Shown: positions 22,997 to 33,315 of the stretch, piece by piece
Numbering within the stretch: the first letter of the stretch is position 1
How the letters are laid out: every line of letters starts with the position of its first letter
Made by a program: the position numbers and the translations under genes
From: Phlebiopsis flavidoalba
Taxonomy: Eukaryota > Basidiomycota > Agaricomycetes > Polyporales > Phanerochaetaceae
DNA length: 64,000 nt
Assembly (NCBI GenBank): GCA_035772785.1
Contig: JAOCPU010000012.1
Coordinates: forward strand, 558,001 to 622,000
Direction of reading: 5' to 3'
The notes under the pieces: generated by a model
The model's database searches: none
What the model was told of the DNA's origin: nothing
What the model saw: only the letters and a program-made list of their open reading frames with translations

Positions 22997-25406
22997 ATGA
23001 GGACAGCTGTACTGACGAGCTTTTTTTTTTTTATTGTGCTGTTCGCGCAGCTGACCAGCGCGAATAAACTGGTTTCCCGAGACGACACCTTCGACTGGTC
23101 TAGCGTAAGTTCTAAAAGGTCTCATTCATTGATCGACTGAACCTGACATGCATCGTTCCATAGGTCGTACCTTCAACCAATCTGTCGTGGACCCATGCCA
23201 CGATACTTTGCAATGTGCAAGACTTACGGTGAGTAAAATCGCTGCCTAGTATGTAGCTACCTTACGAGAATCCCTCTTTCTTAGGTACCCCTACAATATT
23301 CTAACCCCAGCGTTGGGGAGGCTCAAATTGCCATCATCATGTCTCCGTCGAACTTGTCGCACAGCGACCCAGACTACTTGGGGGCCCCATATTGATCAAC
23401 CCCGGTAATTCATTTTCATTGGTCGCCTGGCCCGAAATCCTCGGAATTAAACATATTTCTTACTAGGTGGGCCTGGTGGTTCTGGCGTTGATTTGGTCCT
23501 CCAGATGGGTGACCTCATCCGCTCGGTGACGGGTCCGCAATTCGACGTTGTCTCTTTTGATCCACGAGGTAACTTCCAACAACACTTTCATGACATTTGT
23601 GCTGACCGATCTACAGGTGTTAGTGCGACCACACCACCCCTGAACTTTTTCGCGTCTCCTGCGGAGCAGCTTTTCTTCCACTCAACTTTCCCCGAAAACA
23701 ATAACGAGTCGGCTTCCTCGTTCGGCATCGCTCTTGCACATCTCAGATCATGTCCAAGCTTGCCGCCGATCGTACACAGCTTGTGGCGGAGTCCGTTGGA
23801 ACTGTTGCCGTCGCCACCGACATGTTGAATATTGTGAAAGCTTTTGGTACAGACAAGCTTAACTACTACGGTCTTTCGTAAGTAGCATCTAACCTGCGGA
23901 AGAGTCATATCTGACATGTCGTAAAGCTATGGTACAGTCCTTGGTGAAACGTGAGGGTTGCCCTTCCGAGAGATGAAAGTATCGCTCACACCACCTTTCA
24001 ATTAGCTTTGCTTCTTTGTACCCGGAGAACGTGGGCCCGGTGTTCATCTTGGATGGCGTCATTAACGGACATGATTATTATGCAGGTATGTCCATCGCAT
24101 CGATCCCTGTGCTCCCATCGCTCAGCGTGCCTCACAGGAAACACCACCAATTTCCTCATCAGCACCGACGATGCTCTGACGTCGATCTATGACTCGTGCG
24201 TCGCCGCAGGACCAGAGCTCTGCCCAACAATCTATGCAAACACCTCTGACCAAGTTCGCGACCGTGTCAACCGAGTCCTCGACGCCATTCACATCGATCC
24301 TATCGCAGCTATCAACGACACCGACCCAAATAACATCCAGTGGGAGGTCGTCGACTACACCGCAGTCACGTCTCAGCTCTTCCAGGTGCTTTACACTCCC
24401 TATGCGGATGCCCTCGGGTTCGCACAAGGAGTCATTGGGCTCGAGAAAGGCGATGCGAGCATATTCCTCGAAGTGAATATCTCACCCTTGACGGACATTT
24501 GTCCCGCCAACGCCTCTCAGCCATTCACCGACAACACTTTGGCGCGATGAAGGCCATTTGGTTTGGTGACAGTCTCACGGACGGGAACCGCACATTTGCG
24601 GAGGCCAAGGCGAACTACGACGCCGCGGTGAACTTGTCGGAGTTCAACACTCAGTGGTACCTGGCGCCGTCAACCAAGCAGCGTTCACGTGCGTTTCCAC
24701 TTCGTACAGAAGTACACTTCCTGACGATAGCCACAGGTCATGGACTGTCAGGGCTAAGGATCGCTTCAATGGTAAGAGACCATCAAACCAGCCGCATTGT
24801 TATGTCTGACGTGTTTTCTGCAGGCTCATTCACCCAGAACACTAGCACTGACCCGATTCTTTTTATCGGCAATACCTTCGGTGCGTAACGATTTCTCCGT
24901 TTAAGCTTTCCTCTCCATCTAATCTCAATGTTTACAGACCCCGTGACTCCTTTGGCTAGGTAAGGCCATCTCAAATAGCCTATTCTCCAAACCCACTCTA
25001 ACGAACTATAACAGTGCCCACAACATGTCCGCCGGCTTTGCAGGCTCCGTCGTCCTCCAGCAAAACTCCACAGGCGTACGTGTTCCTCGCGTCCCCTCTA
25101 TACCACTCCTCACTAACACGACACCCCACAGCACACCTCCCAATCCGGCTTTAGCACCTGCACCGCCCGCCCTCGCCATCCGCCAATACCATTGTCACCA
25201 ACCTGACTCTCCCCGCGGCCGGCACAGTCTGCCCCGCGGGGTCCGACATCTGGGCCGCCCCGAGCAACACGTCCTCGCTCGTTGGCCGGTCGCTGGATGC
25301 ACGCGAGCCGCTGCCGTTCGAGGAGGCCGTGCGGGCCTTGGCGCGGACTGGCCTCGTTAGGAACAATATGATCCCGAAGCCCGCGAAGAAGAGGTTCGCT
25401 CTCTAG
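22997..25406 (+). CDS. Secreted TAP-like alpha/beta hydrolase (S33-type peptidase), copy B
   Basis: ATG 22997 opens a signal peptide, MRTAVLTSFFFFIVLFAQLT, then exon 1 ends DTFDWSS at a GTAAGT donor (23105). Ordered pieces: VPSTNLSWTH; GEAQIAIIMSPSNLSHSD; NPGGPGGSGVDL (oxyanion region, about 23465); GPQFDVVSFDPRG (about 23540); TDKLNYYGLSYGTVLGE (GxSxG nucleophile, about 23860-23945); NVGPVFILDGVINGHDYYA; CVAAGPELCP and RDRVNRVLDAIH (24200-24295); SPLTDICPAN; IWFGDSLTDGNRTF (about 24560); DPILFIGNTF; DPVTPLASAHNMSAGFAGSV with the catalytic Asp and His (24940-25060); C-terminus ending KKRFAL, TAG 25404-25406. The fold and triad are complete. Frame shifts: G5 instead of G6 at 23380-23384, one near 23745, one near 24550 and a few near 25150. 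Likely functional if these are base-call errors. It acts outside the cell on peptides or related substrates. Confidence 0.88.
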
Positions 25407-26015
25407 GTGTCGGGGCGACAGGATATGGACGCTGCTCGTACATACCAATGAGATTGGAATAGGACATCTGATCAACAGCTTACGACCGAATGTGAGGAGA
25501 CGAACGATGTATTAGCACTGGACTATTAATGCTCAACTGTATTCAAACAAATGACATTTCTGACTCAGGCACTTCAGGCACGATACGTTTTCTGTCCTCT
25601 GGCGGGGGGAGCCAACGGCTCCGACTTAGGTTTCTAAGATACCTGTGCGGCGAATGATGACTAGCTCCTTCAAACACGACCCGAATGGAGTAGGAGAATT
25701 AGAGTGAGATTACAGATGACAAACTATCTATACATCTAGGGTATATAGGATTCCAAAGCCCGGGCTTTGCATCTATTGCTTCAGAGCAGCATCGACCTCC
25801 CGCCCGTACACTGGCCAGCAAATGATCCTTACCCAAGGGCCCTCGATCCCAACGCAGTGCTCGAGGTCATCAAAAACCAAGCCTAGGCATGTCAAGGTTC
25901 CCCACTGGCTAGCTCACCGTGTATAATGTGTCTTTGAATCTAGCCTGTTATAGTACGGTCGAGCGTTCTCGCAATGAGGTGTTCCAACAAACTGGATGCG
26001 AGCGAAAGTCAGCCT
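25407..26015. other. Short gap between convergent genes
   Basis: Shared 3' region of the hydrolase (+) and the SDR-like gene (-). No gene or RNA recognised. Confidence 0.5.
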
Positions 26016-27311
26016 CTAACTTCGACCCAGCCAAAAATCAGGATCGCCAGAAGGCTGAAGCTCACCGTCTCGGGAGCCAAAAAACTGTGCGAGCTCCTCG
26101 ACGAGAACGTCGTGGGGATCGGGTCTCTGTGCCCGAGACCCTTGTCGTGGAGGATCCGCGCGAGCTCCTTGCCGATGTCGTACCACGAGTATGTGCCGTT
26201 CTCTCGCCGATGAACAGGCCTTCGCGCCCGTGCGGGACGGTGTTGTTCGGTTTCGTCACCGCGTCGAATAGGACCATGAAGAGCTCGGCCGCTAATAGGA
26301 TGGTAAGTCAGTGATGGCTGGGTGATGTGTGCGGGCTGCTTACTGTCGTCGTTGCTGATGTGGTTCCACAGCGCGGCACCCTTGCCAACGATACCAGCCC
26401 TGCTTGCGAGCAATGGCAGCTTTGGTCAGCGCGGGAATTTGAATCGAAGACGTGTGTTGGATGCCGGCTTTCGTCAACGCGTTTCGAGGGGATACCGTAG
26501 ATCGTGCTAGTGAAGGACGATATACGTTTTCGTGCGTATCCTGTGGAATAGTGGTCGGTCAAAGTTCATGAACTGAAAATGAGGCTCTCGCTTACCCTCT
26601 TTGTCGGCAGCCACAAACGAGCCTCGTCAACGGAGCGGTGCAGTGCCTCGCGTGGAAGAGCCTCGAATTGCGCAGGTTTGCTGTCATCAAACACGTCGGT
26701 GGACGAGCGTACATGCCGTTTGCTTGGCTGAGGAAGACACCGGTGCCGGACTGAGGTGAATGTTAGCACATGCAAACGAGTAGCTTTTATGTTATGCCTC
26801 ACAGTGTGAATGAGAATGGGGAGGTCGCCAGTAGTATTATGACGCTTCTTTAGGCCGCGCAAAATGGCTTGCATGTGCGGGTCATCGTCTGCGTTGATCT
26901 GTGATTGGTCAGTCAGCGAAATGCAGGGAACTATAAGACGTCGGTGAACTGAACAATCGAAAAGACGATATGTGCTTTTTGAAGCAAGGTCCTCGAGGAG
27001 TTTGAGATCCTGAATAGTGCCAATTGCAGTCTTTATGCCGAATGCCTGAATTGCCTCAAGCTTGGTGGCCTTGACTTGATCACGAGCAAGAGCGCAGTGA
27101 TCTCAAAGGACTTTACCCGCGGGGTGCTCGAGAAGACGAGCGAGGACGGAGCCGCCGACGTATCCTAAATTCAATGCAAATCAGTGAACTATCCATTCCC
27201 GAATATATCAAGAGTTAGCACATACCTGTCGCGCCGAGGAAGAGAACAGGGCTCCTTTCTCAGAGGAAGGCTTTTGGTCTTGATGCTGTCACGCTTCTTG
27301 TTAAAGAACAT
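26016..27311 (-). CDS. NAD(P)-binding Rossmann-fold protein (SDR/NmrA-like), copy 1
   Basis: The start at 27311 reads MFFNKKRDSIKTKS and soon VLFLGATG, interrupted by an intron, then YVGGSVLARLLEHP (about 27115-27160). Together they form the glycine-rich GATGYVGG dinucleotide-binding motif. Next come DQVKATKLEA, AFGIKTAIGTIQDLKLLED (about 27000-27060), DPHMQAILRGLKKRHNTTGD (about 26830-26880), GTGVFLSQANGMYA (about 26715-26755), FDDSKPAQFEALPREALH (about 26650-26700), STIYGIP (about 26490), GIVGKGAALWNHIS (about 26370), and the C-terminal NGTYSWYDIGKELARILHD with a last stop at 26016-26018. No YxxxK pair is obvious, so I place it with NmrA-like/epimerase-type proteins of unknown substrate. 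Frame shifts are visible near 26700, 26630 and 26100. Almost the same gene lies at 63170 on the other strand. Confidence 0.82.
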
Positions 27312-27641
27312 TGTGAAGGTTTGCAATAGGGGGTGAGCGTAAAGCGAGTCGAGGAGCTGTAGCAGGAACTGAGGCCTGGTGTCGCCTTCTTCAACCTCTT
27401 GGGTCGACCACTTATACCTTTCCGTCCGTTCCTTGGTCAGCGCGCTCAAGACATGCTTCGTCTTCCCAAGACCACCACACCCCCATACTGGGCGGAGTGA
27501 CATTACTCGCATGGCTGAATAATGCCTGGCAATCCGCTCCCAGGACCCTGGCGGGCTGGGCGCATTGTTCATATGTGGGCGCTGAGCGCTCTGGGGTAAT
27601 GCGCTCGCTCGTCAGCGTTATGTCAGTCAGTTGATGCGCCC
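27312..27641 (-). promoter_or_regulatory. Promoter of SDR copy 1, conserved with that of copy 2
   Basis: On the minus strand blocks 27600-27641 (GGGCGCATCAA, TGACATAACG, GAGCGAGCGCA) and 27484-27528 (GGCATTATTCAGCCATGC, ACTCCGCCCAG) recur in the same order and similar spacing before the copy-2 gene (62875-62903 and 62971-63019). These are candidate regulatory sites or simply the extent of the duplication. Confidence 0.6.
27411..27416 (-). promoter_or_regulatory. TATA box of SDR copy 1
   Basis: TATAAG on the minus strand, 100 bases upstream of the ATG, matching the TATAAA 89-94 bases upstream of copy 2 at 63170. Flanking bases (GG-TATAA) are shared. Confidence 0.65.
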
Positions 27642-28023
27642 GCATGAAGTGGAGGCGTTGGGCTGGGCGCCTTAGCGCATTAGCACGGCGACGCGCTCAT
27701 TCGTTTTGATTATTTCGACGGTAAGGCGACCATAAAGAATCCCCTCGTAGCCTTATGGGGGGTAGCAAAAAGAGATTTTTTATAGATTTACATGAAGTTG
27801 GCACTTGGCACAACGACAAGAACAGCTCTGGCAGTGGATTGCACAAGAGTATCGAAGTTGGAATTAAGCACCTGAGGGTACCTCGCAGGCGTACTATGAA
27901 GACTTGCTCTTGAGAGGTTCGAGTGCGAAGTGATCCTATTATGCTCAGATCTATCCATGTTTGGATGTTTAAGTCACAGAAGAGGCACTGAGAAGCGTCA
28001 ACCCCATCTGTAGGCTCGTAGAC

Positions 28024-28186
28024 CAGCCGTCACGGTAAGTGTCGTTTCTCCTCGCTGCGCAGGGACTTCGTTTAGAAAGGGATGAGAACTACCTTCTGTA
28101 TATGGAAGCTAATAAATGTGAGATTTGATCTTATCAGCGGAGTTTGGGGCGCTCGTCGAAACGTGGAGCACTTACCGTGACGGCTG
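28024..28186. repeat. Inverted repeat pair A/A' (18 bp, perfect)
   Basis: CAGCCGTCACGGTAAGTG at 28024-28041 is the exact reverse complement of 28169-28186. The arms are about 127 bases apart. The right arm abuts the left arm of the second pair (28181-28215). Confidence 0.85.
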
Positions 28187-28583
28187 GGTGGACTGGACAC
28201 ATTCTTGTCGACCCCCCGAGGTTTCTGAAAAAAAGTCATCGAAACTGTTCGCTGTTAATAAGAAAGTTACTCAAAGTAATGCCTAGATATATGGTATCAA
28301 CAGAATTTCGGGCTTCTGGTCTCTCATAGCGCTGCTATATAACAGCATAGGTGCAGCTGTCAGGCAACTTTCATACGGCAAAAGAGCCAAAGTTAACCAC
28401 ATTCTCATGCGCTAGAGCCTGAGATCGACCACACAAAAGACTTACACAATATATTTAAAGTATAAACAATGAGAAAACCCGTATACTTAGCGGGTGCTCT
28501 TGCGACCCATGGCACGGCTCTCTCATGGTGAGAAATAAGCGCTTACGAGGGGTCGACAAGAACCTGTCCAGCCCGCCCAGCCG
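28181..28583. mobile_element. Possible MITE: about 400 bp between 35-bp inverted repeats
   Basis: Arm 28181-28215 (CGGCTGGGTGGACTGGACAC onward to GTCGACCCC) matches the reverse complement of 28549-28583 with about four mismatches. The A/T-rich interior has no coding potential. Size, terminal inverted repeats and location beside an hAT element suit a non-autonomous DNA transposon, but I could not define a clear target-site duplication and the ends differ from those of the neighbouring hAT element. Confidence 0.45.
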
Positions 28584-28929
28584 CTCCTACGGAGCCAGCC
28601 TCGGCACAGCGGAGTTTGAAAGCGGCTGGGGAATTCCGAGCCTACCCATCTGCTCTCAGTACGTGCAAGCTGGTTGAGCAAAAATCACACGCCAAAACGC
28701 TATTTGAACGTTGTCCAGGTCAGATGCACGTATCACGGCGACCCACGTATTGAGCCAATGCATAGATGAGCCGTAGGGGTGTGAGTGGTGTTAGCCGAAG
28801 GCGTCGTGATATCGTCCAGGACACACGCCTTAAGGCCGTGTAGCATTTGGTCGTACCCAATACTGCGAGTGGGTATGGTGGTTGGTCACATGATGATTTG
28901 TTTGCATGGTGAAGAGGCGAGTATTGAAT

Positions 28930-29029
28930 TAGTGTTGCCGCAGAGTCGGGCGCGCCCAGAGTGGGTTCGTACCCACTCTGGCGGCATCGCCGGCATCGTC
29001 GCCCGGGCGCACCTGGGTGGCACGTGATC
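28930..29029 (+). repeat. Left terminal inverted repeat of the hAT element
   Basis: About 100 bases, ending CACGTGATC. It includes an extra perfect hairpin not present in the right arm: CCAGAGTGGGT (28956-28966), loop TCGT, ACCCACTCTGG (28971-28981). Confidence 0.8.
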
Positions 29030-29452
29030 TCGCCCAGGGCCGCACCGGGCGAGCCTGGGTGACATCAGCGCTCCCACCATCTGCGCGTCGACGCGTCGGG
29101 CTGCTCATCGCTCACCACGAATATCTTGTAAACCACCCTTGTCTGGGCGACTGCAATGCGTACTCGAATGCAAAATGTGACCGGATCGCAGCACAGAGCC
29201 GTAAGACAAGCATGAGAAGGCAGGTAAGTATGACCAACGCCTGCAAAAACAGAGCTGCTAGCATCCCGCGCACGGCGGTGTCCTTTTGAGGTAGGACGCC
29301 ACTACATGTCTGAGCTCCACATTCCACATGTTATGGAGGAGTTGATGACATTCTTGCACCAACATATCAACATATAGCATCGCGCGGATGGTTTTTGCGC
29401 GCAAAAACAACCATTCCTACTCCATTGTGGAGAAAGCCGTGCCGGTCAGTCG

Positions 29453-32400
29453 GTGAGTATTTCGCTTTTAAAGGAGCAAGTTGAGCTCAACATCGTCTCC
29501 AGAAAGTGCAATGCCACACCCAAACTCGTATTCCCGATGCTCATGCAGCGATTCTGGTCAAGAGCCGTTGCGCTCGTCACCCATTTCTGCGCCCTGGCCA
29601 GCGAACGAGCTGCGACTCCGACACTGCATCACTATCCTCCCTTTCCACATTCGTTACCACCTTCCGGTCCGCTCGGGTTCCTCCTGGCTATGCATATAGT
29701 CCTGCCGGGTTGCACACTGGTCACCCCTCGATGCACCGTACTACCACCCTGGGAATCCATTCCAGGGCCCTCTACGCCATTCCAACCGGCAGGACCACCA
29801 CCTCGCTGCAGCACGCCACAAACAACTGTTCTCCAATCAACCGAAAATAGCCCAAACGACGTCGCATTGCACATCACCACCCCCGCGCACCGCAGCCTTC
29901 GTCGCCATCTAAGCGAAAGCGACGTCGTAAAGATGCTGCAGGCTCGTCGTATCAATCACAGAACGGCCAACATGAAGCTTCCCCCGCGGTTTTTGGTGTT
30001 GGCCCCGGCAGGGACTCCCTCCAGCGAAAAGCCGCCTCCAGAGTCTGTGACTCCCAGATACCAGTCACTACTCCGAAAGGCGGCCAAAGCATCTTCGATG
30101 GGTGCTAGCGACGTCTGGTATTTTACGCGTGCCCTTGGCTCTAGCCGTGAGCGACCTTCGCAGCTACCTGAGAGTGAGCCAACGTATCTTGACAAACCTG
30201 ATACAACTTATGTTGGCTGTCGCTTATGCTCGTATGTACCCACATTTTTACGCTCTGGCAGTCACATGAGTGCTCATACCATGCCAACACAGTAAACCGA
30301 GCAAGAAGTCGCCGCAAGGCACATGGCAGACATGGAAGATTGATAAAGGTGCGACCCAAACTATTCGGCTGCATCTCCGTCAAGAACATGGGAAGGAGTG
30401 GCGAAATATCGTTTGTAGCGCGCCGACTGAAGGGGTGGGATGGATCCGTTTCTAACACTGAAGGCGCTCCCGAAGATGCCCGCTAACAATGCGCGTACTC
30501 GTGAACCGTTTAGCGTTGAGCGCTTTCGCGAACTGCTTGTATGAAATGGATCGCGGCAGATGACCAGGTCAGTACCTTCAATGTATCATTTCCGAGTCAC
30601 TCTGTTCTGACTCGAAACATTGCCATCTACGCTAGTCTATCAACGTCACAGAGTGTCCCGAGCTCCGTGAGCTCTTCCTTTTCTTGTGCGCAGATCTGGA
30701 GGATGAAGACATACCCCATCGGACCCTGACAACACAACTCATTGCCGAGTTGTTCAAGAAAGAACATGCTACTAATTCAAGCCGATCTTCGAGTACGTTG
30801 TCTAAATTTGTAAAGAGACAATGTAGGGCTGATACCACTATAGCATGCCCTTGGTCGTATCTCCTTCACTTCCGATCTATGGTCGGCAAACATACCCTGG
30901 CCGCATTTATGGCAGTCACGGCGCACTACGTTGCCAAAGATGTATCAGGTCGCCTCGAGCTCCGTGCAAGACTTGTTGCTTTCGAAAGCATTGAAGGTAG
31001 TCACACAGGCTCACGGTTAGCAGATCATTTTGTCGAGATTCTTCAAAGAGCTCGGGAATTGCCCATAAGGTAAGCTGATCATTCAACTTCATGGTTTATA
31101 TCTATGATCTAACGTGTCGTGAGTATCTTGGCTTCAGGTTGGGATCATCACCATGGACAATGCGAGCAATTGTACAAACCATGATTGAAGATCTTGCAGA
31201 GCACTTACCGCTTCTGGGTTACGACTTGATCCTGAGCAAAAACCATGTGGACGGTGGGCCTCGCTCTCTTCACTGCGATTCTCCCCCACCCTTGTCCTGA
31301 TCATGGCTTAATCATTCAGATGCCGTCTCCCATGTTATCAACATGCGATACAGGACAAAGCGCTTGACGGTCGCGAGCTCACGAGGGTCGACGAGACCGG
31401 AATATCTTCCGTGAAGACAACGTGCCACATTCTCAGACGACATCCGCGATGCCATCAACAACGCCCTCCAGAGCGATCCCGAGTACCTAGCAGCCCTGAT
31501 GAACGATCCAGTTGGCACGTGCTCGAACCCTCGTCGTCTCAACATGCCGCGCATCGGGGGACAACGTCGACAGCGATTTTTCGGGACCTAGCTCTTGAGG
31601 GCGGATACCCGAAGCTCCAGCTTTTGCGCGACATGGATGTGAGATGGGTCGTCTACGCTATCCATGATAGACCGCTTTCTGTTCCTATACGAGGTGCGTC
31701 CATAGATATTGACAAGTAGCTATGGCGCGTGGTGCTCACTATGTGTCATATTGCTAGGTGTGTTTGCGATCCTCATTAAAACATCTCGCGTTAGATGAGC
31801 GGCTGCTCTCTACAATCTGAGTGTAAGGTTCTAGAGGGACATCAGGGAGTTTTTGTACGCTCCGCATACTGTCCAAGAGCTTCTCGCGGCGCTTCGGATC
31901 CGAGAACGCCCACGCTGTCACTCCGTCTTGCTTCCCACGTATGAGAATCTGATAGTTTCTCTTGAAGAATATGCTTCGCAGATTGACCAAGATTGCGCAT
32001 GCGATCAACGTAGTTCCATCCGCAATCCGCAAGTTGGAGGAGTAGTATTTAACATTTCCCCCGCCGGACCCGTATCTATGCACTTGCCATGAGTATGTTT
32101 GCTATCATTCACAACACTAGGGTAATTCAATTAAAAGCTTGACATTCATCAATCCGACCATCAAGTTCTCGTGGCTCGAAGAACACTGGGAACATGATGA
32201 CTATCAAGCTGCTCGCAACTGGATGCGAGATGCGGTAAGTGCGATCATTTCATGCTATTAGCTTGCGTTCTAATTACTCATGCATCTTGAACAGATGCTT
32301 GAACACCGGCGTGCTATGCGGTCGGCTTCCACAGTCATCTACACCATCTACCACAGGCACGGCTTGCGCAACGGACAGACGGTTTTCCCACAACTTCAGC

Positions 32401-33050
32401 GAACTCACGCCAACCTACAACTCCCCTTGAAGGTGGTGCCCGCACTCGATCCAGTCAAGCCCAAGCAGCAGGCTTTAGCCGTTTCATGGCGCTCGTCAAA
32501 ACCTACTCACAATCCGAGGATGAGCTTGAGGCCAATGCTCCTCCTCGCTCGGTTGGCACGTCAAATGCTACTGAGGGCCACGAAAGCGAAGCAGAGCGTA
32601 ACCGTCGTCTGGACCGCGAAGACGAAAAGGCCGTCGATGATGAAATCAGGACGTATGAACGGATGGGAGTGACCCCGATTGAGCGTCAGGTTGATCTCAT
32701 TCTTCATTGGGAGGTACGTCAAATTGTTCTCATTTGTGATGTTAGTCTAACACGTCATATTAAGCACGACGCGAAGGTTCTGCCATGCATGTACACCGTG
32801 TGGCATTGGACATACTCCGGGTACAAGCATCTTCGGTACCTTGCGAACGGGTTTTCTCGTCAAGCAAGGAGACCGACACTCTTCGTCGCTCCAACATCTC
32901 ACCGGCGTTGATGGAGGTGCTTCAGATCCTCAAGTATAGCATCGGCTAAGAGCGACTTTCCTTCACAGATGACTGGCTCCGAGTGACGGTGGCATTGGCT
33001 GCAGTTGATGTATCTCAGGATGAGGTGGATACTTTGGTGGCAGGAGGGTC
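29453..33050 (+). pseudogene. hAT transposase, BED zinc finger plus C-terminal dimerisation domain, frame broken
   Basis: A 280-codon opening from 29453 covers the N-terminus, including ASDVWYFTRALGS and CRLC. After an intron come WQTWKIDKGATQTIRLHLRQ and EHGKEW: the Cys pair and the two His form a BED-type finger. Then REPFSVERFRELL, INVTECPELRELFLFLCADL (about 30640-30700), GRISFTSDLWSA (30850-30890, first acidic catalytic region), VTAHYVAKDVSGRLELRARL (30915), GSHTGSRLADHFVEILQ, IITMDNASNC (31145, second catalytic Asp), LPTYENLIVSLEEYASQI (31930), NPTIKFSWLEEHWEHDDYQA (32155-32215), and the hAT dimerisation region with ASSVPCERVFSS, SKETDTLRRSNISP and LMEVLQILKYS (32820-32940). Stops and frame changes near 31050, 31200, 31450 and 32750 leave no continuous protein, so as read it is inactive. 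Confidence 0.85.
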
Positions 33051-33215
33051 GATTTGATGAGATTTTCAACCTTCTCAATGAAGCCGAGGAATGTATTGCC
33101 CATGAGAGCTAGAGATTACTTCTAATATACATGTGTATCGTACTCCTCGATTGGTCTGCGGTGCTCTGCGTGCGTTGAGCGTTCTCACCTGGGTTCACCT
33201 GGGCTCGCCGGGGTG

Positions 33216-33307
33216 GATCACGTGCTCACCTGGGTGGTCCCCAGGCGAAGATGCCGGCGATGCCGATCTGCCCGGGCGAGCCCACGCCCACTCTGCGGCA
33301 AACACTA
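33216..33307 (-). repeat. Right terminal inverted repeat of the hAT element
   Basis: About 92 bases, the imperfect reverse complement of 28930-29029. Two adjacent TCACCTGGG copies lie just inside it at about 33184-33202. Confidence 0.8.
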
Positions 33308-33315
33308 TATTGAGG

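Larger units (their letters stand above)
27642..28929. other. Intergenic DNA with inverted repeats, left of the hAT element
   Basis: No gene supported. The region contains the nested inverted repeats listed separately and an A/T-rich stretch at 28.2-28.5 kb. Confidence 0.5.
28930..33307 (+). mobile_element. hAT-type DNA transposon, 4.4 kb, with TIRs and probable 8-bp TSD
   Basis: The left end starts TAGTGTTGCCGCAGAGT (28930). The reverse complement of the right end starts TAGTGTTTGCCGCAGAGT (33307 leftward). Similarity runs inward about 95 bases on both sides, through GGCATCGCCGGCATC to CACGTGATC. Flanks are TATTGAAT (28922-28929) and TATTGAGG (33308-33315), 6 of 8 identical, consistent with the 8-bp duplication typical of hAT insertions. 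Copies of CACCTGGG lie just inside both ends, like subterminal transposase-binding repeats. The interior encodes a BED-finger hAT transposase. Intact ends but a broken transposase suggest an element that could be moved only by help from elsewhere. Confidence 0.85.

Noticed and set aside
28785..29027. 80-codon open frame at the left hAT boundary
   Set aside because: It spans the transposon end and its hairpin, so it is not a gene.
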